Source: Rhodopirellula europaea 6C (GTDB lineage: Bacteria > Planctomycetota > Planctomycetia > Pirellulales > Pirellulaceae). Taken from it: DNA of 64,000 nt. Numbering within the stretch: position 1 is the first letter of the stretch; the number at the start of each line of letters is the position of its first letter. Of the stretch, positions 35,577 through 45,054 are shown piece by piece. The position numbers and the translations under genes were made by a program. The stretch is taken from the NCBI RefSeq assembly GCF_000338295.1, contig NZ_ANMO01000094.1:29705-93704 (forward strand), read 5' to 3'. Under the pieces are notes generated by a model. That model was not told where the DNA came from. It worked only from the letters and a program-made list of their open reading frames with translations, and made no database searches.

Positions 35577-36919
35577 GTGTAGCGAACGTTCTGGTGTTCA
35601 GGTTCGAAGAAGGCAGGGAGCATCGAATCCACTCGCAACAACCCTTCGCGAGTCAACTTCACTTCATCTGGATGGATCTCCGCCAACCCTTCTTCAACGT
35701 AGCCTTCCCAAACCGATTTCCAATTTTCGACGATATCAACGCCGAACTTTGACTGAAAATATTCGCGTTCGAGGAACCCACGCTTGAGCAACAAAATCAT
35801 CTCGCGGATCAGTGCTTGATGCTCGGTCGGTACAAACCCACGTCCCAGAGGCAGCTCTCCACCTTCGATCGCACCGAGGTACTGCTCCATGTGCGGCAAG
35901 TTCTGGTAGTTAGCTCCTGCGGCGTGGCCGAAACTCGCGATTCCGGTCGCCAACAAATCGGCACCTCGCCACAGATTGTCGCGATACGAAAAGTTAACTT
36001 TGCCCGTATCTTTGACCAACGTGTAGGCACTGCTGACTTTGTAGCCCGCCGATGTCATTTCGTCGAAGGCATAGCTGACCCAGTCACGCTTGGTCTGCCA
36101 ATCCGCAACAGGACTTTGAATTTTGTTGCCCAAGATGTCGGCGCTATAAACCGTGTTAAACGGCAATTCCATTTGGTAGATCGTCACACTCTCCGGTGAC
36201 ATGTCGATCGTTCGCCGGATGTTGTCTTTCCAGTTTTCCCAGGTTTCTCCGACCATTCCCGAGATCAGGTCGATGTTCACGTTGGGGAACTGAGCTGCTT
36301 CGATCCATTCCCAGGCCGAGAAAACTTGTTTGGAAAGGTGTGCTCGACCGTTCTCTTCAAGCAACTTGTCAGAGAAGTTTTCGATTCCCAAACTCAATCG
36401 GGTCACGCCCAATTGCTCTCGCAACGTTTTGACCTTGGTCTCACTCAGCGTGCCCGGTTCACACTCAAACGTGACTTCTTCGGCACCATCCCAAGTGATG
36501 TGCTCACGCAATCGATCGGCCAGTTTCGTCAATTGTTTCGGGGACAGAAAACTGGGTGTCCCTCCGCCGAAATAGACGAAGCGGAACGGTCGATCGCCCA
36601 TCACTGGCAACTGACTGACCATCGAAATTTCATTGCACAACGCGTCGACATAGCGCTGGACTTCTTGTGCTTTGACGTCAGTGAAGACTTTGAAGTAACA
36701 AAACTTGCAGCGTTTCCGACAGAACGGGATGTGCAGGTACAACCCCAGCGGATTTTCGCTCGTCGGCGCAGAAGCCATCCGCTGCTTCACTTCATCGAGC
36801 GAATCCGCCTTCCACTGACTGTAGGGCGGATAATTACTGATGAAGTAACTACCGACTTCAGTCTTGCTGCCTTCGGGCTGTTTTTCGCGAGACTCGTCCT
36901 GGGTCGATGCAGTCGTCAT
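35573..36919 (-). CDS. coproporphyrinogen-III-oxidase-like radical SAM protein (HemW/HutW type)
   Basis: I chose the ATG at 36919 over a TTG at 36973; this gives 448 residues. LYLHIPFCRKRCKFCYF (about 62-78) carries the CxxxCxxC cluster motif. FVYFGGGTPSFLS (about 110-122) and the HemN-like C-terminal domain follow. The Cys that follows the cluster motif in true HemN (CxxxCxxCxC) is Phe here, as in HemW and HutW, so a heme chaperone or heme-degrading role fits better than coproporphyrinogen oxidation. It is cytosolic. The stop overlaps the folP start by four bases; why it is coupled to folate synthesis is not clear. Confidence 0.85.
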   Translation of the reverse strand: MTTASTQDESREKQPEGSKTEVGSYFISNYPPYSQWKADSLDEVKQRMASAPTSENPLGLYLHIPFCRKRCKFCYFKVFTDVKAQEVQRYVDALCNEISMVSQLPVMGDRPFRFVYFGGGTPSFLSPKQLTKLADRLREHITWDGAEEVTFECEPGTLSETKVKTLREQLGVTRLSLGIENFSDKLLEENGRAHLSKQVFSAWEWIEAAQFPNVNIDLISGMVGETWENWKDNIRRTIDMSPESVTIYQMELPFNTVYSADILGNKIQSPVADWQTKRDWVSYAFDEMTSAGYKVSSAYTLVKDTGKVNFSYRDNLWRGADLLATGIASFGHAAGANYQNLPHMEQYLGAIEGGELPLGRGFVPTEHQALIREMILLLKRGFLEREYFQSKFGVDIVENWKSVWEGYVEEGLAEIHPDEVKLTREGLLRVDSMLPAFFEPEHQNVRYT

Positions 36920-37027
36920 AGGTTTCCCGTTTGCGTGCGAATGGTCTACTTCAGAATAGTCGATTGGCTGCAAACACCGAACCGGTGAGCTCCGAATCGA
37001 GTTCAGAAACGCATTTCTTAAGAATGT

Positions 37028-38320
37028 TTACTTCGGCCCAAAACTTCGAACCACGCCTTCGTCATCCGCGATGACCAAGCGTTCCCCTACGATGGCGGGT
37101 TCGCCGATGAAGGCCCCCCGAATCTCGAAATTCCATTTTTCATCCCCATTCTCAATCGACAAACGCAAGAGTCGTCCGTCGGTGGAAGCGACCCAGACAT
37201 CGTCACCGGCGATAACGGGCGAGGCATCAGCACGTCGTTTCAGTGTCACCCTCCAGCGCAGTTTGCCCGTTGATCGCTCGATCGCATCCACCGTCTTGTT
37301 TCGGCTCGTGACGATCACCACATCATCATTCACCGCAACACTGCCGCGATATTCTTGGGCTCGATCCGGATCGCTGTACTCCCACGTCGGCATGCCGTCC
37401 TCTTCGGAATCGTTCTGCGGAGCGAAAGCGTACAAAACTCCATCCATGATCGGCACAAACAATTTGCCGTCACGGATCGCTGGCGTGCTCCCAGTTGGTC
37501 CGCCAAGTGGAATTGCATCCCGCGAAGCCTTCCCGGTGGTCAAATCCACCACGTGAAGGCCACCGTCGCACCCGCCCAAATAAGTCTTCCCATCGCCGAC
37601 AGAAGCTCCACACCGAATTTGATCGCCAGTTTCGTATTTCCAAATCAGCTCTCCAGACTTCATCGCGAAGCAATACAAGCTGCCGTCCTGACTAGTCACC
37701 AAAGCTCTTGGTTGCAGCTCGATTTCACCGGATGCTCCAAGACGACGCAGCGTATAAAACGATGGCGAAGCACTGATCTCTCCATCCGTCAAACCTTTCC
37801 AAAGCTGCTCCCCCGAGGCTGGATCCCAGGCGACGACATTTCCTTCGACGTCGCCCGACACCAAAACGGTGGTTTGAGTCGCCGACCATGCATCGATCTG
37901 TTCCGTCGTCATCGGAGTGGTCCCTTCGGGCAGATCACCGGCATCCAAAACATTCACCGCACCAATCGCCTGGCTGATGTTTTGCGGAACGAACAACGAA
38001 GGCGAAGCGACGAAGCCTGTGTCCAGCTCGTGACGCCAGAGTGATTCTCCCGTCGACAGTTCGAGAGCTTCCATTCCGCCCATCACATCGACGACAAAAA
38101 CATGCTTGCCGTCGCTGACTGGAGCCGCCTCGATTGCCTCGGCGGTTTTCGTTTCCCATTGCAGAACCAACTCGTCTGCAACTCCCTTCGAGCGAGCACC
38201 TGTTGCGGCAAAATCGCCTCTGGAGGTGGGCCAAATCTGTGAGCTGAGATCCTCTGCCGTCACCGATGGCAAAACGAATCCACCCAGCAGCAAGGCAAAG
38301 CAGCAACCGAAGCGAAGCAT
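37028..38320 (-). CDS. exported PQQ-type beta-propeller protein
   Basis: I chose the ATG at 38320, which has AAAGG eight bases upstream; the longer frame to 38395 looks spurious. 430 residues with a signal peptide (MLRFGCCFALLLGGFVLPSVTA). The body holds repeated blades of the PQQ/BamB type: LSTGESLWRH, DPASGEQLWKG, MKSGELIWKYETGD and RSTGKLRWRVTL, each with the G-x-x-x-W core. It is probably periplasmic; there is no sign of a bound quinone or dehydrogenase site, so a scaffold role is likely. The gene lies upstream of the radical SAM gene on the same strand with a gap of about 108 bases. The 197 bases to aroDE hold the divergent promoters. Confidence 0.85.
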   Translation of the reverse strand: MLRFGCCFALLLGGFVLPSVTAEDLSSQIWPTSRGDFAATGARSKGVADELVLQWETKTAEAIEAAPVSDGKHVFVVDVMGGMEALELSTGESLWRHELDTGFVASPSLFVPQNISQAIGAVNVLDAGDLPEGTTPMTTEQIDAWSATQTTVLVSGDVEGNVVAWDPASGEQLWKGLTDGEISASPSFYTLRRLGASGEIELQPRALVTSQDGSLYCFAMKSGELIWKYETGDQIRCGASVGDGKTYLGGCDGGLHVVDLTTGKASRDAIPLGGPTGSTPAIRDGKLFVPIMDGVLYAFAPQNDSEEDGMPTWEYSDPDRAQEYRGSVAVNDDVVIVTSRNKTVDAIERSTGKLRWRVTLKRRADASPVIAGDDVWVASTDGRLLRLSIENGDEKWNFEIRGAFIGEPAIVGERLVIADDEGVVRSFGPK

Positions 38321-38517
38321 GGCGGGAACCTTTCTGGCCGACGAGTTGTCTTGGAAGCGTTGAAACGTGTCTTGGCGGCAGTAAAACATGGTCAATTCAG
38401 CACAATTTGTGACATTGAGATCGGCCTCCCGTACTGCCCTTCGGAACGCTGCCGACTATTATAACCTCGTGGCGAAGTCTCGCCCCATCCATCCTCCATC
38501 CCGACCACCGAACATTT

Positions 38518-40008
38518 ATGATTTGTGTCAGTCTCGGCCGCGCCCGCCACAAACGCATGATTGCCGAACACCAGTTCTTGGTCGAACAAGGTGCTCAGCT
38601 CGTTGAACTGCGTCTCGATTACATTTCCCGCGCCGTCGACCTGAAACGATTACTCAATGACCGTCCGGGCCCCGTGGTCGCCACGGTTCGCAGGAAAGAA
38701 GATGGCGGTCGGTGGGAACGATCCGAACAAGATCGCTTGATGCTTCTGCGGAGTGTCATCGCGGCGGGTGCCGAGTACGTCGACATCGAAGCCGACGTCG
38801 CGGCTCAGATTCCTCGCTACGGCAACACCAAACGAATCATCAGCTACCACGACTTCAGTGGCACGCCGGAGAACTTGGACGAATTGCACGAGGCCATGGC
38901 CGCCGAAGACGCGGACATCGTCAAAATCGCGTGCATGGCGAATTCATTCTCGGACAACATCCGAATGATCAACCTGTGCAAGAACGCGAAAATTCCGACG
39001 ATCGGAATTTGCATGGGCGAAATCGGCATGCTGACGCGAATTCTTGCCAACCGCGTCGGATCTCCGTTCACCTACGCAACGTTCAGTTCCGACAAAAAGC
39101 TTGCCCCCGGCCAGCTCAACTGGAAGGAAATGAACAGCGTTTATCACTACGAAACGATCAAGGAAGACACTGCGTTGTTCGGCGTGATCGCGGATCCGGT
39201 CGCCCACAGCCACAGCCCATTGATCCACAACGCCGCGTTCGTCGATGCGGGACTGAACGCACGCTACCTTCCACTTCGCGTGCCGAAGGATGATCTACCA
39301 TCTTTCATGAGGACCTGCAAAGAGCTGGGTATCCAAGGAATTAGCATCACAATTCCTCACAAGGAATCGGCGTTGCAATACTGCACGCAAGCCGAATCCA
39401 GCTGCACGGGTATCGGGGCGATTAACACGATGATCTTCAACGGCGACGATCGCCTCGGCTACAATACCGACTATCGCGCCGCAATGGATTGCATCGAAGA
39501 ATCGTTCAAGATCGAACGAGGAACCGAGAACTCGCTGCAAGGCAAAACGGCTTTGGTCCTCGGCGCCGGCGGCGTCTCGCGAGCCATCGCGTGGGGCCTA
39601 CGCCAACGCAAATGCGATGTCACGATCAGTTCGCGAACCCGCGAACGGGCCGAAATGTTGGCTGCTGACATCGGTTGTCGTGTGATCGACTGGGAAGAAC
39701 GCCACGAGGCCAAGGTCCAGCTACTGATCAACGGGACGCCCATCGGTATGCACCCCGATGTCGACAACACCCCCTTCAATCAATCGGCACTCAATCAGTT
39801 CATGGTCGTGTTCGACACGGTCTACAACCCTGAAAACACCCTTCTGATCAAACAGGCGACGCAGAAACAATCTCGTGTGATCACGGGCGTCGATATGTTT
39901 GTTCGCCAAGCTGCGTATCAGTACAAGCTGTTCACCGGACAAGAAGCGTCGATCGAGTTGATGCGAAAGAAGATCAAAGAGGCAACCAACCCAGTTCGCC
40001 TGAACTAG
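38518..40008 (+). CDS. aroDE: bifunctional 3-dehydroquinate dehydratase / shikimate dehydrogenase
   Basis: 496 residues. Residues 1 to about 215 are a type I dehydroquinase: the catalytic His is in ISYHDFSG (about 109-116) and the Schiff-base Lys in VKIACMAN (about 133-140). Residues about 222-490 are shikimate dehydrogenase: AHSHSPLIHN, ITIPHKESA with the catalytic Lys near 280, INTMIF, GYNTDY with its Asp, and the NADP fold VLGAGGVSRAIAWGL near 346. The enzyme does steps 3 and 4 of the shikimate pathway in the cytosol. The fusion is known from plants and chlamydiae; seeing it here fits the PVC group. No other aro gene is adjacent. Confidence 0.96.
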   Translation: MICVSLGRARHKRMIAEHQFLVEQGAQLVELRLDYISRAVDLKRLLNDRPGPVVATVRRKEDGGRWERSEQDRLMLLRSVIAAGAEYVDIEADVAAQIPRYGNTKRIISYHDFSGTPENLDELHEAMAAEDADIVKIACMANSFSDNIRMINLCKNAKIPTIGICMGEIGMLTRILANRVGSPFTYATFSSDKKLAPGQLNWKEMNSVYHYETIKEDTALFGVIADPVAHSHSPLIHNAAFVDAGLNARYLPLRVPKDDLPSFMRTCKELGIQGISITIPHKESALQYCTQAESSCTGIGAINTMIFNGDDRLGYNTDYRAAMDCIEESFKIERGTENSLQGKTALVLGAGGVSRAIAWGLRQRKCDVTISSRTRERAEMLAADIGCRVIDWEERHEAKVQLLINGTPIGMHPDVDNTPFNQSALNQFMVVFDTVYNPENTLLIKQATQKQSRVITGVDMFVRQAAYQYKLFTGQEASIELMRKKIKEATNPVRLN

Positions 40009-40056
40009 GACGGAAACGGCGTCGCTTCAATGCTCGACAGATGAGCCTTTAATTCC

Positions 40057-41232
40057 TCAGATCGACAGCATTCGGTTGCGAGCCACGACGGGCCACTTCT
40101 CGATCGCTCGATGATCACGCACGCATTCCGCGTGCTGATGCAGTGCGACGGTCGGACAAACATGCACGGGAACTCCGTACAAAACGTCACCACAACGAAG
40201 TCGGCAAGGCAGCTTCGTTCTCAGAACCATGTGCTCTTCGTTGTGGCCAACAACCTCGTGATCGGCGTCGAAGTTCAGCCAACGCACGCGAGGCAGCGGC
40301 ATTTCTGACGCGATCGACTTGTGTCCGAGATCCAAACAAACGTCGAACTTGGTCGGCCGACTGATCACGCGAGTCAAAACCACTGCGGCAGGTTCGAAGG
40401 GCATTGAGGGCGAAAAAGTAGGCTGGCCCGCATCCCACAATACGGTCGTTCCTGCACCGGTCTCAACTTTCACTTGTCGAGCACGTGCGTCCGCCTGCCA
40501 AAAAGCTGACGTGGGCGTTCCACCAGCGACCAAACTCATCCGATCGCCACTCGCTCGCTGGATCTCCTCAAACCAAGTCCAGAATGGCTTCACGACTTCG
40601 TCGAATTGACGCCTCAATTCTTCCGAGTCGGTGTCGTGCAGATGACCGTCGTAAACATGGATCCCGGCCAACCGAAGGTGATCGCTGGCTCGGATCGAGC
40701 GAACCAATTCAGTTGCAGCATCGGTAGGTGCGATGCCCGTCCGATGCATTCCGACATCAATGTCAATCCAAACGCTTCCCTGCGAACCGGCCGCTTGAAA
40801 CGCTGATTCCAAGTTCGCCACAACCGATGGGTCATCCACGAGGCAGGAAAGCTGACAACTCGGATACTGTTCGACCAGCTTCACGAACCGTCCGATGTTT
40901 GGCCCGACCGGCTGAGCCGCCAAAAGGACATCCGCCGCCCCAGCTTTCGCGGTCATCTCGGCTTCCGCGATCGTTGCGGATTTGAAACGAGTGATTCCAG
41001 ACGCGATGCTCAACTCCACGATGGCGGGCATCTTATGAGTTTTGACATGCGGCCTTAGCTTGTCCGCTCCGCCCGCCATCTCAATCATTCGGTCCAAGTT
41101 GGCTTGAACTCGGTCGGCGTAGAGCAACAATCCAGGCGAGAAAACCTGGTCAACATTGTTCACTTCGTACCAGGGGCTCGATTTGGTTGCCGTAGAAATG
41201 CGAATTCGATCAGTCCAATGTTTCAAGTTCAA
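40057..41232 (-). CDS. D-threonine-aldolase-like PLP enzyme (fold type III)
   Basis: Up to 391 residues from a TTG at 41232 that overlaps the htrA 3' end by 23 bases; the start is unsure because family members begin near WYEVNNVD (residue 21). The alanine-racemase-like barrel has the PLP Lys in RPHVKTHKMP (about 60-69). The C-terminal domain carries VHVCPTVALHQH (about 359-370), the metal-binding His/Cys pair of D-serine dehydratase and D-threonine aldolase. The reaction is probably cleavage of a D-beta-hydroxy amino acid to glycine and an aldehyde, or D-serine dehydration. It is the third gene of an rpoN-htrA-PLP run. Confidence 0.85.
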   Translation of the reverse strand: MNLKHWTDRIRISTATKSSPWYEVNNVDQVFSPGLLLYADRVQANLDRMIEMAGGADKLRPHVKTHKMPAIVELSIASGITRFKSATIAEAEMTAKAGAADVLLAAQPVGPNIGRFVKLVEQYPSCQLSCLVDDPSVVANLESAFQAAGSQGSVWIDIDVGMHRTGIAPTDAATELVRSIRASDHLRLAGIHVYDGHLHDTDSEELRRQFDEVVKPFWTWFEEIQRASGDRMSLVAGGTPTSAFWQADARARQVKVETGAGTTVLWDAGQPTFSPSMPFEPAAVVLTRVISRPTKFDVCLDLGHKSIASEMPLPRVRWLNFDADHEVVGHNEEHMVLRTKLPCRLRCGDVLYGVPVHVCPTVALHQHAECVRDHRAIEKWPVVARNRMLSI

Positions 41233-42394
41233 CGGGCAAGACCAACTCGGTTCCCTGACGAATCACGGTCAAGTCGACAACATCGCCGCTTTCATAGTTC
41301 TCAAAAATCAGCGTCAGGTCCGAGGTCGATGCGACAGCCATATCATCGACCGCGACAATGATATCGCCCAGGACAATGTCTCCGAAACGAGTCCGACGGG
41401 TCGGACGCAATCCCGCTCGCTCAGCGTTGCCGCGCTCAGGCATATCCAGGATCAAGACTCCGGGTGGAAGCTTGAACCGCTTGCTCATCGAATCGCTTGC
41501 AACCGTGATCGCGATTCCGGGACGAATGATACGCCCGTGTTCGATCAGTTCAGGCACGACCCAACGAACCGTATCAACAGGAATCGCGAATCCGATTCCT
41601 GCGTAGGCGCCGGACGGGCTGTAGATTGCGGTGTTCACACCAATCAATTGCCCCGATCGATCCAACAATGGTCCACCGCTGTTTCCGGGATTGATAGCGG
41701 CGTCGGTTTGAATCACATCTTTGATCGGCACCCCGGAGTCCGATTTGATTTCGCGACCGAGTGCGCTAATGACTCCCGTCGTAAGCGTTTGATCCAGCCC
41801 GAACGGATTGCCGATGGCGAGTGCCGTCCGACCAACTTCTAAATCAGCCGACACACCGCGCGGAATCGGACGCAAACGTTCCGGTGGAGCGTCGATCAGC
41901 AGAACCGCCAAGTCTTTGTCCGGAGCGACACCGACTAGCTTCGCAGGAAAGCTGGTTTGATCATCGAACGCGACCATCGCGACGTCTGCATTCTGAATAA
42001 CGTGGTTATTGGTCACAATGTGTCCGGCTTTGTCCCAAACAAACCCGGTCCCACTGCCTTGCGGGATCTCCTGCACATTCATGCTGAAGTAGTCGCGTGC
42101 GACCTTCGACGTCGTGATGTGAACGACGGATGGAGACGTGACGCGAAACAATTCGATCGTTCGCGTTTCTGAATCGGCCAGGTTGCCGGCAGAAGGAACA
42201 TGCACAGGAATATCCGGTGCAGCCTCAGGCTCTTCAACTACTTTCGAAGCCACCGCCGGTCGTTGAGTTTCGACCGCAGCTGGAACCATCCGCTCAGCGT
42301 TGGGACGCCAGAACAAAAGGCCAGCCACCATGAACATCAGGCCCAAATTCATGACAGCCAAGACAACGATGGCGGATCGTTTCGAGGCCGACAT
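41210..42394 (-). CDS. HtrA/DegP-type serine protease with PDZ domain
   Basis: I chose the ATG at 42394, which touches the rpoN stop (TGATG); this gives 394 residues. One N-terminal helix (about 10-30) anchors it, with the rest periplasmic. The trypsin-like triad is complete: His in VTNNHVI, Asp in DKDLAVL and Ser in PGNSGGPL (about 222-229). One PDZ domain follows at about 285-390, containing GDIVLGDIIVAVDD. It probably does envelope protein quality control, like DegS or DegP. One PDZ and a membrane anchor make it more DegS-like. Coupling to rpoN by stop/start overlap is unusual. Confidence 0.92.
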   Translation of the reverse strand: MSASKRSAIVVLAVMNLGLMFMVAGLLFWRPNAERMVPAAVETQRPAVASKVVEEPEAAPDIPVHVPSAGNLADSETRTIELFRVTSPSVVHITTSKVARDYFSMNVQEIPQGSGTGFVWDKAGHIVTNNHVIQNADVAMVAFDDQTSFPAKLVGVAPDKDLAVLLIDAPPERLRPIPRGVSADLEVGRTALAIGNPFGLDQTLTTGVISALGREIKSDSGVPIKDVIQTDAAINPGNSGGPLLDRSGQLIGVNTAIYSPSGAYAGIGFAIPVDTVRWVVPELIEHGRIIRPGIAITVASDSMSKRFKLPPGVLILDMPERGNAERAGLRPTRRTRFGDIVLGDIIVAVDDMAVASTSDLTLIFENYESGDVVDLTVIRQGTELVLPVELETLD

Positions 42395-43890
42395 CACGAC
42401 GCGGTGAGACTCCAATCGCGACGTTGACGACTGCTAGGAATCCCCATTTTCTTGCGGTATTTCGTGACCGTCCGGCGAGCGACAGTCATACCAGCCTTCT
42501 TCAACTCGTCGACGAGGTTCTCGTCACTGTAAGGTTTGCTCTTGTCTTCTTTATCGATCAGCTCTTGCAGTTTCAAGCGGATCGTGTCCCAAGCAACATC
42601 ATCGCCGTCTTCGGTCTGAGTTCCACCGACGAAGAACCGACGCAACGGAAGAATCCCGCGAGGCGTCTGAATCCACTTGTCGTCCACCGCGCGACTGACC
42701 GTTGTCACGTGGACACCGACCTTGTCCGCAATTTGTTGCATCTTCAGTGGCTCAATCGCTTCCGGACCTTCATCCAAGAACCGTTTTTGATGCTCGACGA
42801 TTGCCTCGGATACCCGAGTCAAAGTACTTCGCCGCTGCTCGATCGAATCAATCAACCACTGCGCACCGTTGATCTTTTGTTTGATGAATTCTCGTTCCGC
42901 ATCCGTGCAATCCGAAGCTTGCAATCGACGGCGGTAATACTCGCTGATGAACAACGTTGGCACACGATCATCATCCAAGCGAACTCGGTACTCGCCCGAT
43001 TCGTCTTGTTCCAAAATGATGTCTGGTGTCACGTTCGGAACATAGGTCTCCAAGAAAGCAGCACCAGGCTTCGGATTCAAGAGATGCAACTCTTCGCGAA
43101 GCTCTTGGATCAACTCGATTGAGAAACCAGTTTTCTTGCTGATCTGCGGAAGCCGGTTCTCTGCCAGATCATTGAGATGCGATCGAATCAAAGTCGACAG
43201 CTCATCGAAGTGCGCGACCGAAGGATCCAACTGCGATATCAAGCATTCACTCAGATCGCGAGCGGCGATACCACTTGGTTCCAATGACTGAACCACGGCC
43301 AACGCTTCTTCAGCCTTCTCGTAGTCTTCTTTCGAGTGTCCCGATGGCAACAGATCGGCCAACGGCATTCGCAGATAACCGCCATCGGAAGCGTTCAGCG
43401 TGCTGATGATGCGTTCGGCAATTTGCTCCACCTCATCATCAATGTCCATTTCCGCAAGCTGATGCAGCAGATAGTCATTCAACGACTCGGGTCGTGACTG
43501 AGCGTTAGCCATCATGTCGTGGCGACGGTCAGCGTCTTCGGACATGCGGTTTGCACTTTGACGAAACGAATCATCAAACGTGCTCGGCAAATCCGAGTCC
43601 ATGTTCAGCAAACGCTCGAAGTCATCCTTGTTGTCGTGATCGTTGTCGACAACAAGTTCCTTTTCGTTCTCGCTGCGAGTGTCCTTGTCCGGGACCTCAT
43701 CGTCGCCATCGTCCGGGTTCAATGGATCCCCGGTTTGTTGCTCCAGCAAAGGATTCTCGTTCATCTCCTGCTCGATGCGTTCCTGCAATGCCAACGTGGG
43801 CATCTGCAGGATTTCCATCGACTGGATCATCCGTGGAGCGAGTTTTTGTACTTGGCTTTGCCGGGCCTGAAGCCCCACTGACATCCGCAT
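42394..43890 (-). CDS. rpoN: RNA polymerase sigma-54 factor
   Basis: I chose the ATG at 43890 (43884 is also possible); the frame to 43974 adds a non-family stretch. 498 residues. Region I is LAPRMIQSMEILQMPTLALQERI (in two blocks from about 19), followed by an acidic region II. The core-binding domain leads to the HTH VHVTTVSRAVDDKWI and the RpoN box ARRTVTKYRKKMGI near the C-terminus (about 474-487). Sigma-54 needs an enhancer-binding AAA+ activator; none is encoded here. The stop shares a base with the htrA start. Confidence 0.95.
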   Translation of the reverse strand: MRMSVGLQARQSQVQKLAPRMIQSMEILQMPTLALQERIEQEMNENPLLEQQTGDPLNPDDGDDEVPDKDTRSENEKELVVDNDHDNKDDFERLLNMDSDLPSTFDDSFRQSANRMSEDADRRHDMMANAQSRPESLNDYLLHQLAEMDIDDEVEQIAERIISTLNASDGGYLRMPLADLLPSGHSKEDYEKAEEALAVVQSLEPSGIAARDLSECLISQLDPSVAHFDELSTLIRSHLNDLAENRLPQISKKTGFSIELIQELREELHLLNPKPGAAFLETYVPNVTPDIILEQDESGEYRVRLDDDRVPTLFISEYYRRRLQASDCTDAEREFIKQKINGAQWLIDSIEQRRSTLTRVSEAIVEHQKRFLDEGPEAIEPLKMQQIADKVGVHVTTVSRAVDDKWIQTPRGILPLRRFFVGGTQTEDGDDVAWDTIRLKLQELIDKEDKSKPYSDENLVDELKKAGMTVARRTVTKYRKKMGIPSSRQRRDWSLTAS

Positions 43891-43993
43891 GAGAATCTTT
43901 TCTGAAATGCGTGACGTGAATCGAAGGGAAGGTCGCCACCTCAGCGAGAACCGAGTGAGCGAATTCGGTGCCAATTCATCACTGGCATGAGGA

Positions 43994-44593
43994 TTATAAC
44001 CGCTGTCTACCCGTCAACGCATCGGCAATTATCTCACGATTGGCATATTCCAGGACACTGCCCGATGTAATCCCACGAGCCAAACGAGTGATTTCCACCG
44101 GAAATTCCTGCATTAAGTTCGATAAATACAGCGAAGTGCCATCACCTTCGACCGTCGGATTGGTCGCCATGATGATCTCAGAAAAATTTCCGGTTCGCAC
44201 CCGTTCCACGAGTGAATCGATGGTCAGTTGGTCGGGCGTGATCCCGTCGAGGGGTGCAATTCGACCGAGCAGTACGTGGTACAGACCGGAATAAACGCCC
44301 GAGGCATCGAGACTGAGCAGATCGCGGGGCTGTTCGACGACGCACAAGCGGGTCGCGTCCCGTTTTGGATCCGAGCAAATCCGGCACAACTCCGTCTCGG
44401 ACAGGTTGTAGCAAACCGAACAATAGCGAACGTCGGTGCGAACCCGACGAATAGCCGACGCCAGTGCTAACGCCTCATCCTCATGGACTCGCAACAAGTG
44501 AAACGCCAAACGCTCAGCACTTTTGCGACCGATCCCCGGAAGCTTGCTGAGTTGGTCGACTAGATCAGAGACCGCACCGGCATGTCCGCTCAT
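43994..44593 (-). CDS. recR: recombination mediator RecR
   Basis: 199 residues, the normal family length. The helix-hairpin-helix LSKLPGIGRKSAERLAFHLL (about 15-34) is followed by the Cys4 zinc finger (CSVCYN...CRIC, about 58-73) and the Toprim domain with VVEQPRDLLSLD (about 84-95). RecR works with RecO and RecF in loading RecA at gaps. Its ATG overlaps the ybaB stop (ATGA). It is the third gene of the dnaX-ybaB-recR block. Confidence 0.96.
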   Translation of the reverse strand: MSGHAGAVSDLVDQLSKLPGIGRKSAERLAFHLLRVHEDEALALASAIRRVRTDVRYCSVCYNLSETELCRICSDPKRDATRLCVVEQPRDLLSLDASGVYSGLYHVLLGRIAPLDGITPDQLTIDSLVERVRTGNFSEIIMATNPTVEGDGTSLYLSNLMQEFPVEITRLARGITSGSVLEYANREIIADALTGRQRL

Positions 44594-44976
44594 CCATTGC
44601 CGCCCGTCAAACTCGACAGCAGCCCATCAACACCGGGCATGTTCAAATCCATGTCCGACGCAAGTTGGCTGATCGCACTGGCGTACAGTTGCTTTGCAGC
44701 CGCGCCCGCCGCGTTGGTTGCGTCACGGATGGCATGCTGAAGGTCTTCGGGGGCAACCACTTCGCCGCCACCAACGCCCAAAATCTCCGGCGCAATTTCG
44801 ACGGACTGAACTTCACCAATCCCATTCATGACAACTTCAACGTGATTGCACGATGAACTGGCCGAGACACGCTCGCTCCGCATTTGCTCGTTGAGTTCCT
44901 GCATCTTCTGCGGGATTTCTTGCAGCTTGCCAACCATCGATGCGATGTTGCCGAGATTGCCGAGGCCTTTGAACAT
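44590..44976 (-). CDS. ybaB: YbaB/EbfC nucleoid-associated protein
   Basis: 128 residues. It opens MFKGLGNLGNIASMVGKLQE and has the amphipathic first helix with KMQELNEQM, then VEVVMNGIGEVQSVEI (about 46-61), the family core. The Gly-rich tail is typical. The small dimer binds DNA and is nearly always encoded between dnaX and recR, as here. The gap to the tau stop is 78 bases, and its stop overlaps the recR start. I see no unusual residue. Confidence 0.95.
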   Translation of the reverse strand: MFKGLGNLGNIASMVGKLQEIPQKMQELNEQMRSERVSASSSCNHVEVVMNGIGEVQSVEIAPEILGVGGGEVVAPEDLQHAIRDATNAAGAAAKQLYASAISQLASDMDLNMPGVDGLLSSLTGGNG

Positions 44977-45054
44977 GGGTCCAATCCAGTGGAACGAGAG
45001 TCAGGGATGACAAATGAAAGAGTATGAGTAGAAGGACAATCGAATCGACCAGCC

